Assembly: GCF_006874705.1 (NCBI RefSeq)
Contig: NZ_CP035382.1
Coordinates: 930,001 to 994,000, forward strand
Source of the DNA: Leclercia adecarboxylata
GTDB taxonomy: Bacteria; Pseudomonadota; Gammaproteobacteria; Enterobacterales; Enterobacteriaceae
DNA: 64,000 bases
Reading direction: 5' to 3'
Shown here in pieces: positions 9,467-20,174 of the stretch. The notes under the pieces are model-generated. The model was not told the DNA's origin. It saw only the letters and a program-made list of their open reading frames with translations, and ran no database searches. The position numbers were made by a program, and so were the translations under genes. The first letter of the stretch is position 1. The number at the start of each line of letters is the position of its first letter.

Positions 9467-10381
9467 TTACTCGTACCGAAAGCGGAATTTTTCTTGCTCG
9501 TTGGCCGCCTTTGCCAGGATCCACTGGCGAAACGCGGCTATTTTACCCAGTTCTGCCTGACTGTCATGACAAACCAGATAAAAAGCGTTCTTACTGACCA
9601 GAACATCATTAAAGGGGCAGACCAGGCGGCCGGCCTCAATTTCGGACTGCGCCATAACGTTGTTAGCCAACGCCACGCCCTGTCCGTGGATGGCAGCCTG
9701 TAACACCATCGCACTGTGGCTGAAGATGGGGCCCTGCTGCACGTTTATATGGTTAAGACCAAGCTGGCGGGTATAAGTTTGCCAGTCGCGGCGAGAAGCA
9801 TCATGTAAAAGCGTATGCTGCGCCAGGTTTTCCGGTGCCTTTAACGCTTTTTCGCCCGTTAAGAGTAGTGGCGAGCAGACCGGCAGCAAATACTCCGCGT
9901 ACAATTTTTCGACACGCAGCCCTGGCCAGTTGCCGCGGCCATAGAAAATCGCTACGTCAACGTCGTCGGCCAACTTGTCCTCCTGACGGTCGACGGCCTG
10001 GATTCGGACGTCAATTCCCGGATAAGCTGAGTTAAAGCTTGAGAGCCTCGGCACCAGCCACTGAATGGCAAAACTGGGCAATAAACTGACCGTCAGCGCC
10101 CCTTTGGCACTGCGCGCCTGTAACTTACGCGTCGCTTCCGTCAGCTGGGAAAATATCTCTTTAATATCCTGAAAATAGCTCTGCCCCTCTTCCGTCAGAA
10201 GCAGGGAACGATTGCGGCGGCGGAACAGCTTGAGGCCCAGAAAATCCTCAAGGGACTTGATTTGATGACTTACTGCGGCCTGAGTCACAAAAAGCTCATC
10301 GGCCGCGCGCGTGAAGCTTAAATGGCGGGCGGCAGCATCAAATACACGTAATGCATTAAGAGGTGGTAATCGCTTGGACAT
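9467..10381 (-). CDS. gcvA: Glycine cleavage system LysR-type regulator GcvA
   Basis: 304 residues. The N-terminal winged helix (LRVFDAAARHLSFTRAADELFVTQAAVSHQIKSLE) is followed by the LysR effector-binding domain. GcvA activates the gcvTHP glycine-cleavage operon with glycine, represses it with purines through GcvR, and activates the divergent sRNA gcvB. ATTAG (reverse of the CTAAT core used by GcvA) occurs at 10438-10442 in the divergent region. Identity rests on near-complete similarity to E. coli GcvA and the gcvB neighbour. Confidence 0.96.
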   Translation of the reverse strand: MSKRLPPLNALRVFDAAARHLSFTRAADELFVTQAAVSHQIKSLEDFLGLKLFRRRNRSLLLTEEGQSYFQDIKEIFSQLTEATRKLQARSAKGALTVSLLPSFAIQWLVPRLSSFNSAYPGIDVRIQAVDRQEDKLADDVDVAIFYGRGNWPGLRVEKLYAEYLLPVCSPLLLTGEKALKAPENLAQHTLLHDASRRDWQTYTRQLGLNHINVQQGPIFSHSAMVLQAAIHGQGVALANNVMAQSEIEAGRLVCPFNDVLVSKNAFYLVCHDSQAELGKIAAFRQWILAKAANEQEKFRFRYE

Positions 10382-10509
10382 GGTTATCTGGCTTAGATGT
10401 TAACGGCTTTTAACAAACAGGAAACAACGTTTAACCTATTAGTTTTTTTTATCTGAGCCATTATAAATTGTCCGTTGAGTAACTACCAGCAAATACCTAT
10501 AGTGGCGGC

Positions 10510-10717
10510 ACTTCCTGAGCCGGAACGAAAAGCTTTTTTTGGAATGCGTGTTCTGAAGGGCTTTTGGCTTACGGTTGTGATGTTGTGTTGTTGTGTTTGC
10601 AATTGGTCTGCGATTCAGACCTCGGTAGCGACGCTACCAATTTTTCACTTCCTGTACATTTACCCTGTCTGTCCATAGTGATTAATGTAGCACCGCCCAA
10701 TTGCGGTGCTTTTTTTT
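10510..10717 (+). ncRNA. gcvB: GcvB small regulatory RNA
   Basis: About 208 nt starting ACTTCCTGAGCCGGAACGAAAAG, like E. coli GcvB (205 nt). The conserved G/U-rich R1 seed region (about 10575-10605, TGTGATGTTGTGTTGTTGTG) and the 3' segment TGTCTGTCCATAGTGATT are essentially unchanged. It is an Hfq-dependent repressor of many amino-acid and peptide transporter mRNAs (dppA, oppA and others). It is divergent from gcvA, which activates it. The short open frame over it has no ribosome site and is a shadow. Confidence 0.96.
10690..10717 (+). terminator. Intrinsic terminator of gcvB
   Basis: GCACCGC-CCAATT-GCGGTGC followed by eight T residues. It separates gcvB from the convergent ygdI and probably serves only gcvB. 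Confidence 0.92.
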
Positions 10718-10730
10718 GTCTGCAATTCCG

Positions 10731-10958
10731 TTAGTGGTCCAGCTCAACCATCTCTTTCACGTCGCTGCGGTTGATCTGCTGTTTATTCCCGTTCGCATCC
10801 TTATACGAGATCATGCCGGTATCATTATCGGTTTGCGGCTTACCTTCAGAGACGATAGAGCGGCCATCGTTGGTGTGCATCACATAGTTATTACCGGAAC
10901 AGGCGCTCAGGGCAAAAGTCAGCATACAGGCAGAGGCAATTGCGATAGTCTTTTTCAT
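10731..10958 (-). CDS. ygdI: DUF903 lipoprotein YgdI
   Basis: 75 residues from the ATG at 10958, as in E. coli YgdI. The signal peptide ends in LSAC, a lipobox, so the mature protein is a lipidated 56-residue SH3-like beta domain (NYVMHTNDGRSIVS...DTGMISYKDANGNKQQINRSDV). The in-frame methionine six codons upstream is rejected because it precedes the signal peptide. Function is unknown. A paralogue, ygdR, lies at 38193. Confidence 0.94.
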   Translation of the reverse strand: MKKTIAIASACMLTFALSACSGNNYVMHTNDGRSIVSEGKPQTDNDTGMISYKDANGNKQQINRSDVKEMVELDH

Positions 10959-11150
10959 CTTCTTCTCCTTTAGCAATTAATGCTATTAAAAGCGTGTTTC
11001 ATAACAGGCTAAAACATTCTCCTGACACTATTTCAGCATAACCTGCTTCGTCTGTTACGCCAGGATAAACAGACAATTCCGATAGAGATCAACCTCCTTG
11101 CCCTGCCGCTGAATTTGCGCGACGATCTATTCACGATGAAGAGGAATTCC

Positions 11151-12359
11151 ATGAACGCATTCAGCCCTGCCCATTTTCGCGCGCAGTTCCCGGCGCTGGC
11201 CGATGCCGGCGTCTATCTTGATAGCGCCGCGACAGCCCTCAAGCCTCAGGCGGTGATCGAGGCCACGAATCAGTTTTACAGCCTGAGCGCAGGCAATGTG
11301 CATCGCAGCCAGTTTGCCGAGGCGCAACGCTTAACCGCGCGCTATGAAGCAGCCCGCGATCAGGTCGCGCAGTTGCTTAATGCCGAAAGCGGTAAAAATA
11401 TTGTCTGGACGCGGGGCACCACCGAGGCCATCAATATGGTGGCGCAATGTTATGCCCGTCCACGCCTCCAGCCAGGCGACGAAATCATCGTCAGCGAGGC
11501 GGAACATCACGCCAATCTGGTGCCGTGGCTGATGGTGGCCGAGCAGACCGGCGCGCGGGTAGTGAAGCTCCCCCTGGGGGCCGATTTATTAGCTGATGTC
11601 GCCCGCTTGCCTGAATTTATCACTCCGCGCAGCCGTATCCTCGCGCTGGGGCAGATGTCCAACGTTACCGGCGGCTGCCCGGACCTGGCCCGCGCCATTC
11701 AGCTCGCCCATGCCAGCGGCATGGTGGTGGTAGTCGATGGCGCACAGGGAGTGGTGCATTTTCCGGCGGACGTGCAGCAGCTGGATATCGACTTCTATGC
11801 CTTCTCCGGACATAAGCTGTACGGGCCGACCGGGATTGGCGCGCTGTATGGTAAAGCGGAGCTGCTGGAACAGATGACCCCGTGGCTCGGCGGCGGCAAG
11901 ATGATCACCGAGGTGAGCTTCGACGGCTTCAAAACTCAGGCGGTGCCGTATCGCCTGGAAGCCGGGACGCCCAACGTCGCCGGGGTGATTGGCCTGAGTG
12001 CGGCGCTGGAGTGGCTGGCGGAGGTCGATCTGCAGCAGGCGGAGAGCTGGAGCCGCGGGCTGGCAACGCTGGCCGAAGAAGCGCTAAAAAAGCGTCCCGG
12101 TTTTCGCTCTTTCCGCGTCCAGGATTCGAGCCTGCTGGCGTTCGATTTTGCCGGAGTGCATCACAGCGACATGGTAACGCTGCTGGCGGGATACGGTATT
12201 GCTCTGCGCGCCGGGCAGCACTGCGCCCAGCCGCTGCTGGCGGCGCTAGGCGTTAACGGCACGCTGCGCGTCTCGTTTGCCCCCTATAACACCCAAAGCG
12301 ACGTCGACGCGCTGGTTGCCGCCGTCGATCGCGCCCTTGCTTTACTGGTGGATGAATGA
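11151..12359 (+). CDS. csdA: Cysteine desulfurase CsdA
   Basis: 402 residues from the ATG at 11151, preceded by AAGAGG. This is a PLP-dependent class-V aminotransferase-fold enzyme that takes sulfur from L-cysteine (and sulfinate from cysteine sulfinate). The PLP lysine lies in [11 protein letters not shown]. The catalytic cysteine is in [11 protein letters not shown] near the C-terminus, and the HHAN PLP-stacking histidine is present. It passes sulfur to CsdE, encoded next with a 4-nt overlap. The start upstream at 11115 is less likely because it lacks a ribosome site. Confidence 0.95.
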   Translation: MNAFSPAHFRAQFPALADAGVYLDSAATALKPQAVIEATNQFYSLSAGNVHRSQFAEAQRLTARYEAARDQVAQLLNAESGKNIVWTRGTTEAINMVAQCYARPRLQPGDEIIVSEAEHHANLVPWLMVAEQTGARVVKLPLGADLLADVARLPEFITPRSRILALGQMSNVTGGCPDLARAIQLAHASGMVVVVDGAQGVVHFPADVQQLDIDFYAFSGHKLYGPTGIGALYGKAELLEQMTPWLGGGKMITEVSFDGFKTQAVPYRLEAGTPNVAGVIGLSAALEWLAEVDLQQAESWSRGLATLAEEALKKRPGFRSFRVQDSSLLAFDFAGVHHSDMVTLLAGYGIALRAGQHCAQPLLAALGVNGTLRVSFAPYNTQSDVDALVAAVDRALALLVDE

Positions 12360-12796
12360 CAAGCCCAACTCTCGCCGGACACCCGTTCGGCACCGTCATC
12401 ACTGAAGAGACGTTAAAACAGACCTTCGCCCCGCTGACCCAGTGGGAAGACAAGTATCGCCAGCTAATCCTGCTCGGTAAGCAGCTGCCCGCGCTGTCCG
12501 ATGAACTGAAGGCGCAGGCGAAGGAGATCCCCGGCTGTGAGAACCGCGTCTGGCTTGGGATGACGCCCGTCGGGGATAAGCTGCACTTTTATGGCGACAG
12601 CGAAGGCCGCATTGTACGCGGATTGCTGGCCGTGCTGCTGACGGCGATAGAGGGAAAAAGCGCCGCGCAGATCCTTAGCGAAAGCCCGCTGGCGCTGTTT
12701 GATGCACTTGGGTTACGCGGCCAGCTGAGCGCCTCGCGCAGCCAGGGGCTGACTGCGCTGAGTGAGGCGGTGCTGGAGGCGGCGCGTCAGGCCTGA
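12356..12796 (+). CDS. csdE: Sulfur acceptor protein CsdE
   Basis: 146 residues, SufE-like fold. The acceptor cysteine sits in [11 protein letters not shown] near residue 61. CsdE binds CsdA and accepts persulfide sulfur. It starts at ATG inside the csdA stop (ATGA), so the two are translationally coupled. Its 3' end overlaps the convergent tcdA by 10 nt. Confidence 0.95.
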   Translation: MTSPTLAGHPFGTVITEETLKQTFAPLTQWEDKYRQLILLGKQLPALSDELKAQAKEIPGCENRVWLGMTPVGDKLHFYGDSEGRIVRGLLAVLLTAIEGKSAAQILSESPLALFDALGLRGQLSASRSQGLTALSEAVLEAARQA

Positions 12797-13593
12797 CGTT
12801 CCGCCTTTGCCATCATCTTTTTCAGGGCGTGAGACACGGCGATAAAGCCAAAGGTGGCGGTCACCATGGTGGCCGCGCCAAACCCGGAGGCACAGTCCAT
12901 CCGTTTTGGCCCTTCCGCGGTGCTCTTCATGGCGCAGACTGAGCCGTCCGCCTGCGGATAAACCAGCGCTTCCGTGGAGAATACGCAGTCAATCCCCAGC
13001 TTGCCTTTGCTGTTTTTCACCACCCCAAAATCGCTTTTCAGGCGCTCGCGCAGCTTGGCCGCCAGCGGATCCTGAATGGTTTTCGCCAGGTCGGTCACCT
13101 GGATCTGCGTCGGGTCGATCTGCCCGCCCGCCCCGCCGGTGGTCACCAGCGGCACTTTATTGCGACGACACCAGGCGATTAGCGCCGCTTTCGGGCGCAC
13201 GCTGTCGATGGCGTCAATCACGTAGCTGTAGCCGGCTCCCATGTACTGGGCAACGTTATCGGCCGTTACGAAATCATCGATCACGGTGACGCGGCATTCC
13301 GGATTGATCTGGCGAATGCGATCCGCCATCACCTCGGATTTCGCCAGCCCGACGCTGTCGCGCAGGGCGTGGATCTGCCGGTTGGTGTTGGTGACGCAGA
13401 CATCATCCATGTCAATAAGCGTAATGGCGCCGATCCCGGTTCGTGCCAGCGCTTCCGCCGCCCATGAGCCGACGCCACCAATCCCGACCACGCAGACGTG
13501 CGCATCGGCAAACAGTTGCAGGGCTTTTTCACCATATAAACGCGCGGTGCCACCAAAACGCTGGCGCCAGGCTTCGCTCATTACCACAGACAT
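12787..13593 (-). CDS. tcdA: tRNA threonylcarbamoyladenosine dehydratase TcdA
   Basis: 268 residues, E1/MoeB-like ATP-binding protein (CsdL, YgdL). The nucleotide-binding loop [17 protein letters not shown] is near residue 38, with the [11 protein letters not shown] motif after it. It cyclises t6A37 of tRNAs to ct6A using ATP, with sulfur-relay help from CsdA/CsdE, which explains the neighbourhood. Length and start agree with E. coli. Confidence 0.95.
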   Translation of the reverse strand: MSVVMSEAWRQRFGGTARLYGEKALQLFADAHVCVVGIGGVGSWAAEALARTGIGAITLIDMDDVCVTNTNRQIHALRDSVGLAKSEVMADRIRQINPECRVTVIDDFVTADNVAQYMGAGYSYVIDAIDSVRPKAALIAWCRRNKVPLVTTGGAGGQIDPTQIQVTDLAKTIQDPLAAKLRERLKSDFGVVKNSKGKLGIDCVFSTEALVYPQADGSVCAMKSTAEGPKRMDCASGFGAATMVTATFGFIAVSHALKKMMAKAERQA

Positions 13594-13607
13594 AGGACCT
13601 CAGATGT

Positions 13608-13633
13608 AAAAAGGGTGAGAGTTGCCCCTCACC
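13608..13633 (-). terminator. Intrinsic terminator of mltA
   Basis: On the reverse strand GGGTGAG-loop-CTCACCC is followed by TTTTTAC, 31 bases after the mltA stop and before tcdA. Confidence 0.75.
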
Positions 13634-13663
13634 CCGGAAAACATAGCGTCAATATTACCACAC

Positions 13664-14761
13664 TCAGCCGCTAAACACGTTGCCTGCGCCTGCTGCGCTT
13701 TTCAGCACCCACACGCGTCCGTAATGGTTATACCAGCCTGCACGGTGGCCGGCATCGGGGCCAATCCCCTGATAGATGTCGAAGTGCTGGCCTTTGATAG
13801 CTCCGCCCACGTCCAGCGCCACCATCAGACGCAATTCATACTGACCGGAGAATTTCCCGTTGTGATCCAGCGTCGGCACTTCTGCCAGCAGCGTGGTGCC
13901 CGGCGGGATCACCGTCTTGTCAGAGGCCACCGAGGCGCGGCCAATCAGCGGTACCGCGCTCGCGCCTTTCACCGGGGCAAAGTTTTGCGGCTTAAAGAAG
14001 ACAAATGAGGGGTTCTGCTCGAGCAGTTCGCGCACTTCATATTCGCTGTGCTTCTCGCCCCACTCGCGGATCGCCTGCATCGACATATCTTCGCGTTTCA
14101 CTTCCCCGCGATCGATCAGCACCTTACCGATACTGCGGTAAGCATGGCCATTTTTACCGGAATAGCTGAAGAAGTTAAGCGGGCTGCCGTCGCCAAAGTC
14201 GATATAACCGCTACCCTGCACATCCATGATGAAGTTATCCATCAGCGAATTACTGTAGGCCAGAATGTAGCTGTCGCTCAATGCACCGGAATAGATCTCA
14301 GCGCGGGACGGCAGGCGGCCACGTTTTGGCGGCATGCGGTAAATAGGGTATTTAAACTCACCCTGCGCGGTATGGCGCGCCTGCACCACCGGGGTGTAGT
14401 AGCCGGTAAACTGGACGTTACCGTAGTTATCGGTGCCCTCCATCTGCCAGGCGTCGAGGCCGTACTGGCGCATGGTGCGGGTATCGCCCCCGGCGCGTAA
14501 CCAGTCCTGCACCGCGTTATATACGGCGTTCTGCGAACCGTACAATCGCGGTGATGCGGTACGGATCTGGCTCACCTGTTCTGCGAAGTCGCCGCCGTTG
14601 ATGGGCGCGCCCACGGCGTCCGGCTGATTCACTAAAGAGAAAGGCTGGGTCAGTTTCCCGTCTTTATATTGCTGACCGCGATCGGTCGGTTTGGAGGAGC
14701 AGGCAGCAAGGATTGCTACCATCGCGCCCGTCATCAGATACTTCGCCCAACGTCCTTTCAT
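13664..14761 (-). CDS. mltA: Membrane-bound lytic murein transglycosylase A
   Basis: 365 residues, as in E. coli MltA. The signal peptide ends in the lipobox LAAC (Cys near residue 21), giving an outer-membrane lipoprotein. The MltA barrel domain is followed by the C-terminal 3D domain, with Asp residues at VALDVGGAIKGQHFDIY; the Asp of this region is the catalytic acid in the family. It cleaves the MurNAc-GlcNAc bond to 1,6-anhydro muropeptides in the periplasm. The gene is divergent from the tRNA cluster. Confidence 0.96.
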   Translation of the reverse strand: MKGRWAKYLMTGAMVAILAACSSKPTDRGQQYKDGKLTQPFSLVNQPDAVGAPINGGDFAEQVSQIRTASPRLYGSQNAVYNAVQDWLRAGGDTRTMRQYGLDAWQMEGTDNYGNVQFTGYYTPVVQARHTAQGEFKYPIYRMPPKRGRLPSRAEIYSGALSDSYILAYSNSLMDNFIMDVQGSGYIDFGDGSPLNFFSYSGKNGHAYRSIGKVLIDRGEVKREDMSMQAIREWGEKHSEYEVRELLEQNPSFVFFKPQNFAPVKGASAVPLIGRASVASDKTVIPPGTTLLAEVPTLDHNGKFSGQYELRLMVALDVGGAIKGQHFDIYQGIGPDAGHRAGWYNHYGRVWVLKSAAGAGNVFSG

Positions 14762-14968
14762 TATATCCCGTCTTCAAGTTGCCCGATTCTGCGCAATGAA
14801 GATAACAAACCGGCAGGGGTATTGAAATGCGATTACCTCCCCTCACGCAAATTTTGCGCAAAAAACAGTCGAACTGTCGGCGGAGCGTACAATCAACACC
14901 TAATTTGGTGATTTTTACGAAAAAGGGTTGCAACAAAAAGTCAGCAGAGTATAGTGCGCTTCCACGGA

Positions 14969-15045
<77 letters not shown>

Positions 15046-15065
15046 ATTAAAATTTGATGAAGTAT

Positions 15066-15088
15066 CTTCTACAACTGTAGAAGTTTTT
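15066..15088 (+). repeat. Hairpin plus T5 in the first tRNA spacer
   Basis: CTTCTACA-AC-TGTAGAAG followed by TTTTT, 20 bases after the first tRNA. It could be a processing hairpin or a leaky terminator. A related stem (ATTCTAC-AAA-GTAGAAT, 15314-15330) occurs in the second spacer. Confidence 0.6.
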
Positions 15089-15216
15089 GCGAAGTAGTTC
15101 GAAGCACAGCAAGGCGGCGACGCAGTGAATCCTTAGGAGCTTACTCCAGTAAGTGACTGAGGTGAACGAGGAAAGCCAACGCAGATGTGGTTTGAAATAC
15201 GAAGCAAAAAGACGGA

Positions 15217-15293
<77 letters not shown>

Positions 15294-15336
15294 ATCAAAT
15301 TTAAAGAAGTAAGATTCTACAAAGTAGAATGACGGA

Positions 15337-15413
<77 letters not shown>

Positions 15414-15431
15414 ACACTTCTGAAAACAATA

Positions 15432-15454
15432 AACACCCATTCGGGTGTTTTTTT
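15432..15454. terminator. Terminator of the metZWV operon
   Basis: AACACCC-ATTC-GGGTGTT followed by a run of Ts. It sits between the tRNA operon and the convergent amiC and may serve the tRNA operon mainly. Confidence 0.85.
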
Positions 15455-15501
15455 GTATCTGCAGTTTGCCCTTTTGCCGGGCATAAACCCGGCATCCCTG
15501 A

Positions 15502-16755
15502 TTATCCTCGTCTGGCGAGCGTCGCCCCATCCGAGAAATAGGCCTTAATCCCCGCCAGTATCGACTCCGCTACCTCCTGCTGGAAGGCGGCCGTTTTGAG
15601 CTTACGCTCCTCTTCCACGTTACTGATAAACGCGGTTTCCACCAGAATCGACGGGATATCCGGCGCCTTCAGTACCGCGAACCCGGCCTGTTCGACGCTG
15701 TTTTTATGCAGCTTATTAACCCTACCCAGTCTACCCAGCACCGCTTTACCAAACTTCAGGCTGTCGGTGATGGTCAGCGACTGCACCATATCAAACATCG
15801 TATGGTCGACGTAGCGATCGCCGCTCTTACTGACGCCGCCGATCAGGTCAGAGGCGTTTTGCGAATCTGCCAGAAGCTTTGCAGCCGTACTGGTTGCCCC
15901 TTTGGTCGACAGCGCAAACACCGATGAACCGCTCGGTTGACGGCTGGTAAAGGCATCCGCATGGATCGAGATAAACAGATCCGCGCGCTGCTTTTGCGCT
16001 TTCGCCACGCGAACTTTCAGCGGAATAAAGACGTCCTCATTACGCGTCATGTAAGCGCGCATGTTGCCTTCTCTGTCGATCAACGCCTTCAGGCGGCGGG
16101 CGATCTGCAACACTACGTCCTTTTCCCGCGTGCGGTATTTGCCCACCGCGCCGGAGTCTTCCCCGCCATGGCCCGGATCGAGCATGATCACAATCGGGCG
16201 GTCGCGCCCGGCTTTGCCCGGCTGCGGACCACTTTGCGCAGGCGGAACCTGCTTCTCAAGATCGCCTTTGTTGTAATCCTCCAGCAACGCCAGCAGAGGA
16301 TCCTGGATGTCCGTCGCGTTGGCCGGATAGAGATCCATCACCAGACGCTCTTTAAATCCGGCCACCGGTGCCAGGGCAAACAGCTGCGGCTTTACGTTCT
16401 GCTTAAGCTCAAACACCATGCGCACGGTTTTCGGATCAAACTGCCCTACCCGTGCGGACTTGATAAAAGGATCGTCGCCACGGATCTGGGCGCTCATCCC
16501 TTTGAGGACTGAATTGAGGTTCACCCCTTCGATATCCACCACCACCCGCTCCGGATTACTCAGGGCGAATTGCTTATAGTTCAGCACCCGGTTGGACTCG
16601 ACCGTCACGCGTGTATAGGTCGACGCTGGCCAGACACGTACCGCCACCACCTGACTGACGGCGGCAAGCCCTACCTGACTTACGCTAAGCAACCACATTG
16701 CCCCGGCCCCTTGTAACAGGCGGCGACGACTTAATGCTTTACTGGATCCCGACAT
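15502..16755 (-). CDS. amiC: N-acetylmuramoyl-L-alanine amidase AmiC
   Basis: 417 residues from the ATG at 16755, as in E. coli. The signal peptide is Tat-type, with consecutive arginines in [15 protein letters not shown]. An AMIN septal-targeting domain is followed by a zinc amidase_3 domain starting [15 protein letters not shown] (zinc His). Later zinc/catalytic residues lie in SIHADAF and [10 protein letters not shown]. AmiC splits septal peptidoglycan during daughter-cell separation and is activated by NlpD. An upstream in-frame start was rejected because it would bury the Tat signal. Confidence 0.96.
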   Translation of the reverse strand: MSGSSKALSRRRLLQGAGAMWLLSVSQVGLAAVSQVVAVRVWPASTYTRVTVESNRVLNYKQFALSNPERVVVDIEGVNLNSVLKGMSAQIRGDDPFIKSARVGQFDPKTVRMVFELKQNVKPQLFALAPVAGFKERLVMDLYPANATDIQDPLLALLEDYNKGDLEKQVPPAQSGPQPGKAGRDRPIVIMLDPGHGGEDSGAVGKYRTREKDVVLQIARRLKALIDREGNMRAYMTRNEDVFIPLKVRVAKAQKQRADLFISIHADAFTSRQPSGSSVFALSTKGATSTAAKLLADSQNASDLIGGVSKSGDRYVDHTMFDMVQSLTITDSLKFGKAVLGRLGRVNKLHKNSVEQAGFAVLKAPDIPSILVETAFISNVEEERKLKTAAFQQEVAESILAGIKAYFSDGATLARRG

Positions 16756-16932
16756 GCTTCTCCCGAGCAAAGATATCGAATAACTTCTCATAACGTCCAA
16801 ATTGACCGAAAACTTTAGCGAATGATGCATAACCTGTCATCCTTAAAAGGGTAAACAATCATGCGTTAACGATTACTTCCCTGAATGTTTTCTTTGCTTC
16901 GCCGAAAATTTTGGCTTGCGCGCAGGGGCATA

Positions 16933-16971
16933 TTCGAATAAAAATACAAAAATTGCGAATAAACATTCATT
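16933..16971 (+). promoter_or_regulatory. Two tandem ARG boxes (ArgR operator) of argA
   Basis: CGAAT-AAAA-ATACA (16935-16948) and CGAAT-AAAC-ATTCA (16956-16969) are both close to the TGAAT-N4-ATTCA core. Equivalent bases are exactly 21 bp apart, the canonical spacing of paired 18-bp ARG boxes bound by one ArgR hexamer. They lie 14-50 bp upstream of the argA start. Confidence 0.85.
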
Positions 16972-16984
16972 GAGGGGTTATGCC

Positions 16985-18316
16985 GTGGTGAAGGAACGTA
17001 GAATCGAACTGGTCCAGGGATTCCGTCATTCTGTTCCCTATATCAACACCCACCGGGGAAAGACGTTCGTCATTATGCTCGGCGGCGAAGCCATTGAGCA
17101 TGAGAACTTCTCCAGCATAGTCAATGACATCGGCCTGCTGCACAGCCTGGGTATTCGCCTTGTTGTCGTTTATGGTGCCCGCCCGCAGATTGAAGCCAAT
17201 CTGGCCGCGCATCATCACGAGCCGATCTACCATAAACATACCCGCGTTACCGACGCCAAAACGCTGGAGCTGGTGAAGCAGGCCGCCGGTCTGCTGCAGC
17301 TGGACATTACCGCGCGGCTGTCGATGAGCCTCAACAACACTCCGCTGCAGGGAGCGCACATCAACGTGGTGAGTGGCAATTTTATTATCGCTCAGCCGCT
17401 TGGCGTGGATGACGGGGTGGATTATTGCCACAGCGGACGTATTCGCCGTATCGATGAAGAGGCGATCCACCGCCAGCTCGACGGCGGTGCGATTGTGCTG
17501 ACCGGCCCGGTCGCCGTCTCCGTGACCGGCGAAAGCTTTAACCTCACCTCAGAAGAGATTGCCACCCAGCTGGCGATCAAGTTGAAAGCCGAAAAAATGA
17601 TCGGTTTCTGCTCTTCACAGGGCGTCACTAACGAGCTGGGGAATATCGTCTCTGAGCTGTTTCCTAACGAAGCCCAGGCGCGGGTCGAAGCGCTTGAGGA
17701 ACAGGGGGATTACTACTCTGGCACCGTGCGTTTCCTGCGCGGCGCCATCAAAGCCTGCCGCAGCGGCGTGCGCCGCAGCCACCTGATCAGCTACCAGGAA
17801 GACGGTGCCCTGTTGCAGGAGCTGTTCTCCCGCGACGGTATCGGGACGCAGATTGTGATGGAGAGCGCCGAGCAGATCCGTCGCGCCACCATCAACGACA
17901 TCGGCGGCATTCTGGAGCTGATTCGCCCCCTGGAGCAGCAGGGGATCCTGGTGCGTCGCTCCCGTGAGCAGCTGGAGATGGAGATCGACAAGTTCACCAT
18001 TATTCAGCGCGACAACCTCACCATCGCCTGTGCGGCGCTCTATCCCTTCCCGGAAGAGAAGATTGGTGAAATGGCCTGCGTGGCGGTGCATCCTGACTAC
18101 CGCAGTTCGTCGCGCGGCGAGGTGTTGCTGGAGCGGATTGCCGTTCAGGCCCGGCAGCAGGGGCTGAGTAAACTCTTTGTGCTGACTACCCGCAGCATTC
18201 ACTGGTTCCAGGAACGCGGCTTTACGCCGGTGGACATTGATTCCCTGCCGGAAACCAAGAAAGAGATGTACAACTATCAGCGTCGCTCGAAGGTGCTGAT
18301 GGCGGATTTAGGTTAA
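16985..18316 (+). CDS. argA: Amino-acid N-acetyltransferase (N-acetylglutamate synthase) ArgA
   Basis: 443 residues from GTG at 16985, with GAGGGG 8 bases upstream, identical in length to E. coli ArgA. It performs the first committed step of arginine synthesis: acetyl-CoA plus glutamate to N-acetylglutamate. The N-terminal amino-acid-kinase-like domain ([15 protein letters not shown]) binds the inhibitor arginine. The C-terminal GNAT domain includes IACAALYPF and [18 protein letters not shown] possible start at 16916 was rejected, since it would lie inside the operator. Confidence 0.96.
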   Translation: MVKERRIELVQGFRHSVPYINTHRGKTFVIMLGGEAIEHENFSSIVNDIGLLHSLGIRLVVVYGARPQIEANLAAHHHEPIYHKHTRVTDAKTLELVKQAAGLLQLDITARLSMSLNNTPLQGAHINVVSGNFIIAQPLGVDDGVDYCHSGRIRRIDEEAIHRQLDGGAIVLTGPVAVSVTGESFNLTSEEIATQLAIKLKAEKMIGFCSSQGVTNELGNIVSELFPNEAQARVEALEEQGDYYSGTVRFLRGAIKACRSGVRRSHLISYQEDGALLQELFSRDGIGTQIVMESAEQIRRATINDIGGILELIRPLEQQGILVRRSREQLEMEIDKFTIIQRDNLTIACAALYPFPEEKIGEMACVAVHPDYRSSSRGEVLLERIAVQARQQGLSKLFVLTTRSIHWFQERGFTPVDIDSLPETKKEMYNYQRRSKVLMADLG

Positions 18317-18325
18317 GCCCCCTGA

Positions 18326-18347
18326 CCCTTTCCCCATGGGGAGAGGG
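18326..18347. terminator. Hairpin between convergent argA and recD
   Basis: CCCTTTCCCC-AT-GGGGAGAGGG lies in the 37-bp gap between the two stop codons. There is no clear T tract on either strand, so termination is only possible, not certain. Confidence 0.4.
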
Positions 18348-18353
18348 AATAAA

Positions 18354-20174
18354 TTACAAGGCTTCAAAAATCGCACTCAGGCCACTGCGCCGTTCCGTAC
18401 GGGTAGTAACGGCCTGCACCAGCACGCCGTCATCCGCATATAGCGACAACCGCCGACGGGCCCGGGTAATGGCCGTATAGACCAGCTCCCGGGTGACTAC
18501 CGGGGACATCTGGGTAGGCAGGATCAGCGCCGCATGATCGAACTCAGAGCCCTGAGATTTATGCACCGTCATCGCCCACGCGGTTTCATGCTCCGGCAGT
18601 CGGCTCGGCTGTACGGACTTCAGGCTGCCATCCGGCATCTGGAACCAGACGCGCAGCCCCTGCCCCCGATCCAGCGCAATCCCGATATCCCCGTTAAACA
18701 GGCCCAGCGCACTGTCGTTGCGCGAAATCATTACCGGGCGTCCTTCATACCAGCGCGAATGCGGCTGACGGCTGATGCGGCGCTTTTGCATCAGCACCTG
18801 CTCCAGCCTTTCGTTGAGCCCGGCCACGCCAAAGGGGCCGTCCCGTAAGGCACACAGCAGCTGGTAGCCGCCAAAGGCCGCCAGAATCTCTTCTTCGGAG
18901 GCCTGGTGTTGCACCCGGTCGAGAAAATGGTGATATCCCTGCAGGGCATCCTCCAGCATCACCAGATACTCTTCCCCACTCTGGAGCTGCTTTTTCTCGA
19001 TATCGCTGAACGTGCCGTCAAACACCGAGCGGAGCGCGTGACGATCGCCACGGTTGACCGCTGCCGCCAGCTGCCCGATGCCGGAGTCGCTGCCGAAACG
19101 GTAGCTTTTTTGCAGCAGGCAGAGGCTGTCGCGCAGGGCGCCCGCCACCGGGCTGACGTTGCCTTCCATCTGGCATCCGGTCATGCCGGCCAGCTCCTGG
19201 GCACGCTGCACGGTAAAACCGGCGCTGGCCCAGGTACAAATATCGCCCAGCACGGCGCCCGCTTCGACGGAGGCCAGCTGATCGCGATCGCCAAGGAAGA
19301 TCACCCTGGCATGAGGCGGCAGGGCATCAATCAGACGAGACATCATGGTCAGGTCAATCATCGAGGCTTCATCCACCACCAGCACATCCAGATGCAGCGG
19401 GTTACCGGCATGGTAACGCAGACGCTGGCTGCCCGGCTGGGCGCCGAGCAAACGGTGCAGGGTACTGGCTTCGGTCGGGAAGCGCTTACGCTGAATGTCG
19501 GTCAGCGGAAGCTGTTGCAGCGCGCCGCCCAGCGACTCGGTGAGACGGGCGGCGGCTTTACCGGTCGGGGCCGCCAGCCGGATACGGCACTTCTCCTCTC
19601 CCGCCATCTGGATCAGCGCCGCCAGCAGGCGGGCGACGGTGGTGGTTTTACCGGTGCCCGGGCCGCCGGAAATCACCGAGATACGCCGCGTTAACGCCAC
19701 CGCCGCCGCCACCTTTTGCCAGTTAACGGCTTCGTCAGAGGTGAACAATGCGTTCAGGGTACGCTGAACGTCGGCACTGTCATGGGGCAAAGGCTGATTG
19801 GCTTCGCTAAAGAAACCGGCCACGGCCCGCTCGTAGCGCCACATCCGGTTGAGGTAGAGGCGCTCGCCCACCAGCACCAGCGGCGTTGGCTCGTCCCCTG
19901 CGCTCACTGCGCGCGAACGCATCAGCGTGGCGGACCAGTCCAGGGTTTCATCATGCAGGGCAAAACAGGCCTGCAGCGCGGCGGTTTTAGCCTCTGCCTG
20001 CAGACGGGACAGCGGCAAACAGACATGCCCCTCTCCGGTATCCCGGCTTAAGATCGCCGTCGCCAGCATCACCGAGGGTTCATCGTTCCCGGCCACCATC
20101 ATCGCAAACTGTACATCCAGACGACGCAATACGCGCTGTTCCACGGCCTCCAGCAATAATTCCTGCATCGTCAT
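18354..20174 (-). CDS. recD: RecBCD helicase subunit RecD
   Basis: 606 residues (608 in E. coli), superfamily 1B 5'-3' DNA helicase, alpha subunit of exonuclease V. Walker A is in [16 protein letters not shown] near residue 170, the DEAS box in [10 protein letters not shown], and the C-terminal helicase motif in [14 protein letters not shown]. It is the fast motor that also enforces Chi regulation of the complex. The start codon overlaps the recB stop (ATGA), so translation is coupled. Confidence 0.97.
   Translation of the reverse strand: MTMQELLLEAVEQRVLRRLDVQFAMMVAGNDEPSVMLATAILSRDTGEGHVCLPLSRLQAEAKTAALQACFALHDETLDWSATLMRSRAVSAGDEPTPLVLVGERLYLNRMWRYERAVAGFFSEANQPLPHDSADVQRTLNALFTSDEAVNWQKVAAAVALTRRISVISGGPGTGKTTTVARLLAALIQMAGEEKCRIRLAAPTGKAAARLTESLGGALQQLPLTDIQRKRFPTEASTLHRLLGAQPGSQRLRYHAGNPLHLDVLVVDEASMIDLTMMSRLIDALPPHARVIFLGDRDQLASVEAGAVLGDICTWASAGFTVQRAQELAGMTGCQMEGNVSPVAGALRDSLCLLQKSYRFGSDSGIGQLAAAVNRGDRHALRSVFDGTFSDIEKKQLQSGEEYLVMLEDALQGYHHFLDRVQHQASEEEILAAFGGYQLLCALRDGPFGVAGLNERLEQVLMQKRRISRQPHSRWYEGRPVMISRNDSALGLFNGDIGIALDRGQGLRVWFQMPDGSLKSVQPSRLPEHETAWAMTVHKSQGSEFDHAALILPTQMSPVVTRELVYTAITRARRRLSLYADDGVLVQAVTTRTERRSGLSAIFEAL

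Noticed and set aside
10475..10678. 67-codon open frame over gcvB
   Set aside because: It falls inside the conserved sRNA, has no ribosome site and its sequence matches nothing.
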